From positions 186,001 through 250,000 of the forward strand of contig BGZK01000860.1 of assembly GCA_005406025.1 (NCBI GenBank): a DNA stretch of 64,000 nucleotides, given 5' to 3'. Positions 61,915-64,000 of this stretch are shown here, piece after piece. The translations under genes and the position numbers were made by a program. Within the stretch, counting starts at the first letter, position 1, and every line of letters begins with the position of its first letter. The notes beneath the pieces are model-generated. The model was not told where the DNA came from, searched no databases, and saw only the letters and a list, made by a program, of their open reading frames with translations. Source of the stretch: Eumeta japonica. Taxonomy: Eukaryota > Arthropoda > Insecta > Lepidoptera > Psychidae.

Positions 61915-62125
61915 AGCAGTCACGCACGCTGTGTTGTGTACAACAAGCAACCGCGAGCGAGAGCGCGGCGCTGTGTGCCGCACCGTGAAATCGAGTTTGA
62001 TTGTGCCGACACTACAGTTTGCGTTAACTGCTCGAGATCCGGCTTGTGTGGCTCCGCTCACCGCAACACGGCAAATTCTGTGAGCGGAGATCCAGGACTG
62101 GCTCGACTACGCTTACCATGACGTT
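61915..62125. promoter_or_regulatory. GC-rich patch, candidate conserved element or exon
   Basis: gcgagcgagagcgcggcgctgtgtgccgc (61952-61980) and cggcttgtgtggctccgctc form a patch open on both strands for about 60 codons. The plus frame (61936-62121) has several C residues (CADTTVCVNCSRSGLCGSAH) but no known family pattern. Either strand could be fortuitous. Confidence 0.25.
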
Positions 62126-63094
62126 GGTTATGTTGATGTTACACTTGTTAAACAGTGAAAATTAATTTTGTTGGCATCGATTTACTTTACGCAAAATCTC
62201 TATATATAATTAAAAAAAAAACGTAAAGAGTGCATATCATCGGTGGTCAGCGTTATGCTTCTTAATCAATTATCCTATTCCTGATCATAAAGATTTGGCT
62301 AATGGATTTTGGACAGAAGTTAATTTCAAATTATTTGATCTGATCCTTGAAGAACATGCTAAGCTGTTATGTCGGATCTTGTGACCATATCGGTGACAAC
62401 GATTATAAACATTACCGAACATTAACAAAGGACCATTGTAGATGTACACCCCAGCAGCTTAAGGTTCAATCCTTTAATTTAAAATAAAAGATTGTGGGAG
62501 GAGAACGAAATAACGGAATAGTGGTTGGACAAAATCTTGGCACAAAAATAAAGAAAACCTTATAACGTGTTTCATGCTTATATGCCATCATCCTCTTTAT
62601 ATACATACGAATAACTTCATATATTTCCTCTCGCAAAGTGAACGCAGCGGGTTTTCGCGAATGTACACTTTTAACTCGCCCTCTCGTGAGTAAGGTTTCA
62701 ATGCTATCGTGTATCTTCACTACTAAAGTATTCCGTTCAACCTAACCGTTTTCAGAGGCGAAATTGAGATGCCTTTATGTGGAGTACCCACGTGCTTTCA
62801 AAGAGAGTTGTTAAACTTTCCTGTTCAACTCACACGCGACCCTATACCGAATTTTGCGAGTCGTATTCGAGTGCGTGTGCACTGAATGTCCGTCGATAAC
62901 TGGGATATATATACATAACGATGTAACCATAATATTTGTTCTTTGTATTAATGATATTCATGAATTCATTTCCTAGATATCCCACAAGTCCAGGCACCGC
63001 CCATATATGTATATACATATAATTATTTTGTACCAGGCCGATGCCGGTACATTATAAACATTAAAGAAAAACTAGTATGGGGATCTTTATTAAA
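62126..63094. other. AT-rich stretch with a GC-richer island
   Basis: An island at 62745-62900 (gtggagtacccacgtgctttc, cacacgcgacc, gtgcgtgtgcac) contains a cacgtg E-box. An 84-codon minus frame (62466-62720) is unrecognised. Confidence 0.35.
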
Positions 63095-63260
63095 GTAACA
63101 GAAGCCAAAACAAAAATTTTTAGAATTTTTGTCTGTCTGTTTGTATGTTTGTACACGCATCAACCAAAAACTACTGCTTGGAATTGAATGCAGTTTTCAC
63201 CGATGTATTGGTACAGGCCTAACTTAAAATGTAGGCTCTATTTTATCCTAGGAAAATATC
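63095..63260 (+). mobile_element. Lepidopteran dispersed repeat fragment ('tttttgtctgtctgt...')
   Basis: gaatttttgtctgtctgtttg, cgcatcaaccaaaaactactg, gcagttttcaccgatgtattg and cctaacttaaaatgtaggct recall a moth repeat in which a tgtctgtctgt start is followed by a 'gcaattttcaccgatgta' phrase. No frame is recognised. Confidence 0.5.
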
Positions 63261-63724
63261 TTATTCTTATTATTCTAAATTTAATATTGTCCCGATCTCA
63301 CGTTTTGTAGAAACTACTACCCGGTTCTCCGAAATCACTAACAAATTTTCATACGATTAAACTTTGCCTCAAGCAAAATTATCGTCATTTTATAGATCAT
63401 TGATAAGTCGCCAAGATATCTGTTAAAGAAATTTCTGGAACGCGAATTCAGCTTGATCCACCTCCAAAAACAACTAATTAGTTGTACTTGAAGACTCTTT
63501 AAAAAATCACTTAAAAGGTTTTTAAATGCGGTTTTTAATTTAATGAGCTGTCTACCGTTGACAGACATCTCTGAATAAATCATGAAATTTTAAAATACAT
63601 GAACATTTCCACGTTTGGAATAGGAGACAAAAATTGACAAAGAAATGCAATGATGTAAGATCTTTTGATTGGTTATTGGTAACAACATTGTTCAAGAGAG
63701 GTTCAAGTTCAAGTTTAGTATCGG

Positions 63725-63995
63725 AATTCTGAGCACGACTGAAATCAGGATCAAGAGCATAAGTGAGATCGTTTCATAATGAAAAAAATAGCGACAATAC
63801 GTCTGTTTTTGTTGTAAGAATATGGGTTCTTCTGGTATGGAATCGAAAATGGGACTGACATTGGATTATGGATAGAACCGCGGGAAATTATGTACTCTTG
63901 AACAGAATCGGGATTTAGTTCGGGACCAGAATCGGAATCAAAAACTGAGGTAGGACTGAAATCGAAAAAAGGAACAGCATCGAGGATCAAGGTTG
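63725..63995. repeat. Short-period degenerate minisatellite ('ggactgaaatcggaatc' words)
   Basis: Words such as gactgaaatcaggatcaag, gaatcgaaaatgggactg, gaccagaatcggaatc and gactgaaatcg recur at a spacing of about 12 bp or multiples of it. The same style of sequence appears at 35915-35985, 51775-51820 and 54210-54315. The minus frame 63751-63990 is its shadow. Confidence 0.55.
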
Positions 63996-64000
63996 ACAGC

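Noticed and set aside
1..64000. CRISPR array, prophage or operon structures
   Set aside because: No regularly spaced identical repeats, no phage genes and no clustered same-strand genes; the sequence is eukaryotic in character.
1..64000. Known insect microRNA genes
   Set aside because: I looked for mature sequences I remember (let-7, mir-10, iab-4, bantam, mir-276, mir-184 types) and found none; hairpins seen do not match them.

Overview
The window looks like eukaryotic nuclear DNA, most probably from a moth or butterfly. It is strongly AT-rich, has no operon-like layout, no rRNA or complete tRNA, and no recognisable protein gene. The lepidopteran assignment is inferred from repeat types I recognise from memory of those genomes: a '...agggttccg...ctatag...cggaaccct...gtccgac...cttggccgg' element, a 'gccggcaacg...tgtc(a/c)atgggc' tail, a '(t)gagaacctcctcctttt...gaagtcg' element, a LINE whose C-terminus ends in W-[KR]-S-V-V, and relics of mariner transposases. 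I could not run searches, so the organism and the locus are inferences.

Layout. 1-6.7 kb: a LINE 3' remnant (minus strand, 543-800), a hairpin carrying a tRNA B-box-like sequence (944-990), a GC-rich patch near 4.0-4.3 kb and a SINE/LINE-like tail (about 6550). 6.7-17 kb: GC-rich patches (8.7-9.2, 9.7, 13.3 kb), fold-back hairpins, two degenerate tandem arrays (11.1 and 12.7 kb), a long non-autonomous repeat (15.5-16.0 kb) and a TATA/Inr core-promoter candidate (16.49 kb). 17-32 kb: a mariner 3' half (18.7-19.4 kb, minus), several GC-rich patches, a coding-looking minus-strand frame (24.2-24.4 kb), a 20-bp perfect palindrome (26.38 kb), a second LINE tail (27.3 kb), a lepidopteran repeat next to a mariner 5' half (31.0-31.85 kb, plus) and a near-perfect nested hairpin (32.35 kb). 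32-50 kb: mostly plain AT-rich DNA with GC-rich patches at 36.6, 38.0, 40.1-41.1, 42.5, 46.5, 47.7 and 48.5 kb, a 50-bp (TA)n tract, and repeats at 49.1-50.1 kb. 50-64 kb: further repeat copies, a promoter-like patch at 52.1-52.2 kb, a second mariner 3' relic (59.4-59.8 kb) abutting a fold-back/tandem structure (59.87-60.48 kb), microsatellites, a GC-rich patch at 61.9-62.1 kb and a short-period minisatellite to the end.

Interpretation. The best reading is a gene desert or a very long intron. The 150-500-bp GC-richer patches scattered through it could be conserved regulatory DNA or small exons; the sequence alone cannot decide. Open frames of 60-176 codons exist, but many lack an ATG, most show no coding-like composition, and none matches a family I recognise; I treat nearly all as chance. 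No previously undescribed biological system is demonstrable here. The most useful leads are the 24.2-kb and 45.0-kb minus-strand frames, the two TATA/Inr candidates and the unusual palindromes.
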